Assembly: GCA_900752625.1 (NCBI GenBank)
Contig: CAADWC010000103.1
Coordinates: forward strand, 1-7,150
Origin: Oscillospiraceae bacterium
Lineage (GTDB): Bacteria; Bacillota; Clostridia; Oscillospirales; Ruminococcaceae
DNA length: 7,150 nt
Direction: 5' to 3'
The notes below the pieces were generated by a model, which saw only the letters and a program-made list of their open reading frames with translations, was not told the origin of the DNA and did not search any database. The stretch's first letter is position 1; each line of letters starts with the position of its first letter. Position numbers and translations under genes: made by a program. Of this stretch, positions 6,944 to 7,150 are shown one piece after another.

Positions 6944-7150
6944 CTATTTTTCAATGTACATCGTTTCCATCTGTTCTTTTGTAATTCCGTTTTTTTTCCC
7001 ATAATTTATCCAATAAGTAGTGGATGCCTTTACAAACATTTTAGGAGAAAGGGGCATGGTAGTTTGCAGTGTACGATACTTGGCACAAATAATAGAAGCC
7101 CCTAACTTTTTAATTTTTCTCGTAACCAGTATTTTAAATGGGGTTGTCAA
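6944..7150 (-). CDS. Partial gene, C-terminal 68 codons, function unknown
   Basis: The frame is open from the right edge of the window to a TAG at 6944-6946 (read on the minus strand). The first visible codon, TTG at the edge, is probably internal rather than a start, and no Shine-Dalgarno site precedes the inner ATG codons. The fragment is basic (RKIKK near the front, YGKKNGITKEQ near the end) and finishes METMYIEK. It has no signal peptide or membrane segment. I do not recognise the family. A terminator-like inverted repeat 3 bp downstream supports a genuine gene end. The gene converges with the large + strand gene. Confidence 0.5.
   Translation of the reverse strand: MTTPFKILVTRKIKKLGASIICAKYRTLQTTMPLSPKMFVKASTTYWINYGKKNGITKEQMETMYIEK

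Overview
The window is dominated by one very large secreted-protein gene on the + strand (201-6209, 2002 codons), followed by about 940 bp of mostly non-coding DNA. The DNA is moderately AT-rich. The protein has a signal peptide, then a BspA-type leucine-rich-repeat (LRR) array of the 'CTSLTEITIPDSVTSIG' kind, Ig-like 'YTG...GNYTG' repeats and C-terminal fibronectin type III (FN3) domains. This is the style of giant surface or secreted proteins of gut and rumen Clostridia, above all Ruminococcus and other Oscillospiraceae. That assignment comes from recognising the architecture, not from a database search.

Layout. Positions 1-200 hold a good sigma-A-type promoter (-35 at 46-51, extended -10 at 66-74) and a leader of about 120 nt that can fold into alternative hairpins, then a Shine-Dalgarno site at 182-188. 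Within 201-6209 the modules run: signal peptide; LRR array (10 units of exactly 69 bp); one YTG Ig-like repeat; a small carboxypeptidase-regulatory-like segment; a long unassigned beta-rich centre; a propeller-like region with recurring 'NGWSE' motifs; two CARDB-like adhesion domains; four tandem YTG repeats; and two FN3 domains. No LPXTG, SLH, dockerin or C-terminal membrane anchor is visible. A strong hairpin terminator follows at 6239-6282.

From 6283 to 7150 there is a short coding-like remnant (6283-6423), a minus-strand intrinsic terminator (6484-6521) with no convincing gene in front of it, about 370 bp of non-coding DNA with several small hairpins, a 12-bp perfect inverted repeat (6891-6941) that can terminate transcription, and the C-terminal 68 codons of an unidentified minus-strand gene that runs off the right edge (6944-7150). 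The large gene looks monocistronic. Its product is probably a multi-domain adhesin or binding protein, but no enzyme active site or specific ligand can be read from the sequence. I did not find a clear new multi-gene system. The best candidates for follow-up are the homogenised LRR array, the unassigned centre of the large protein, the switch-like leader and the orphan minus-strand terminator.
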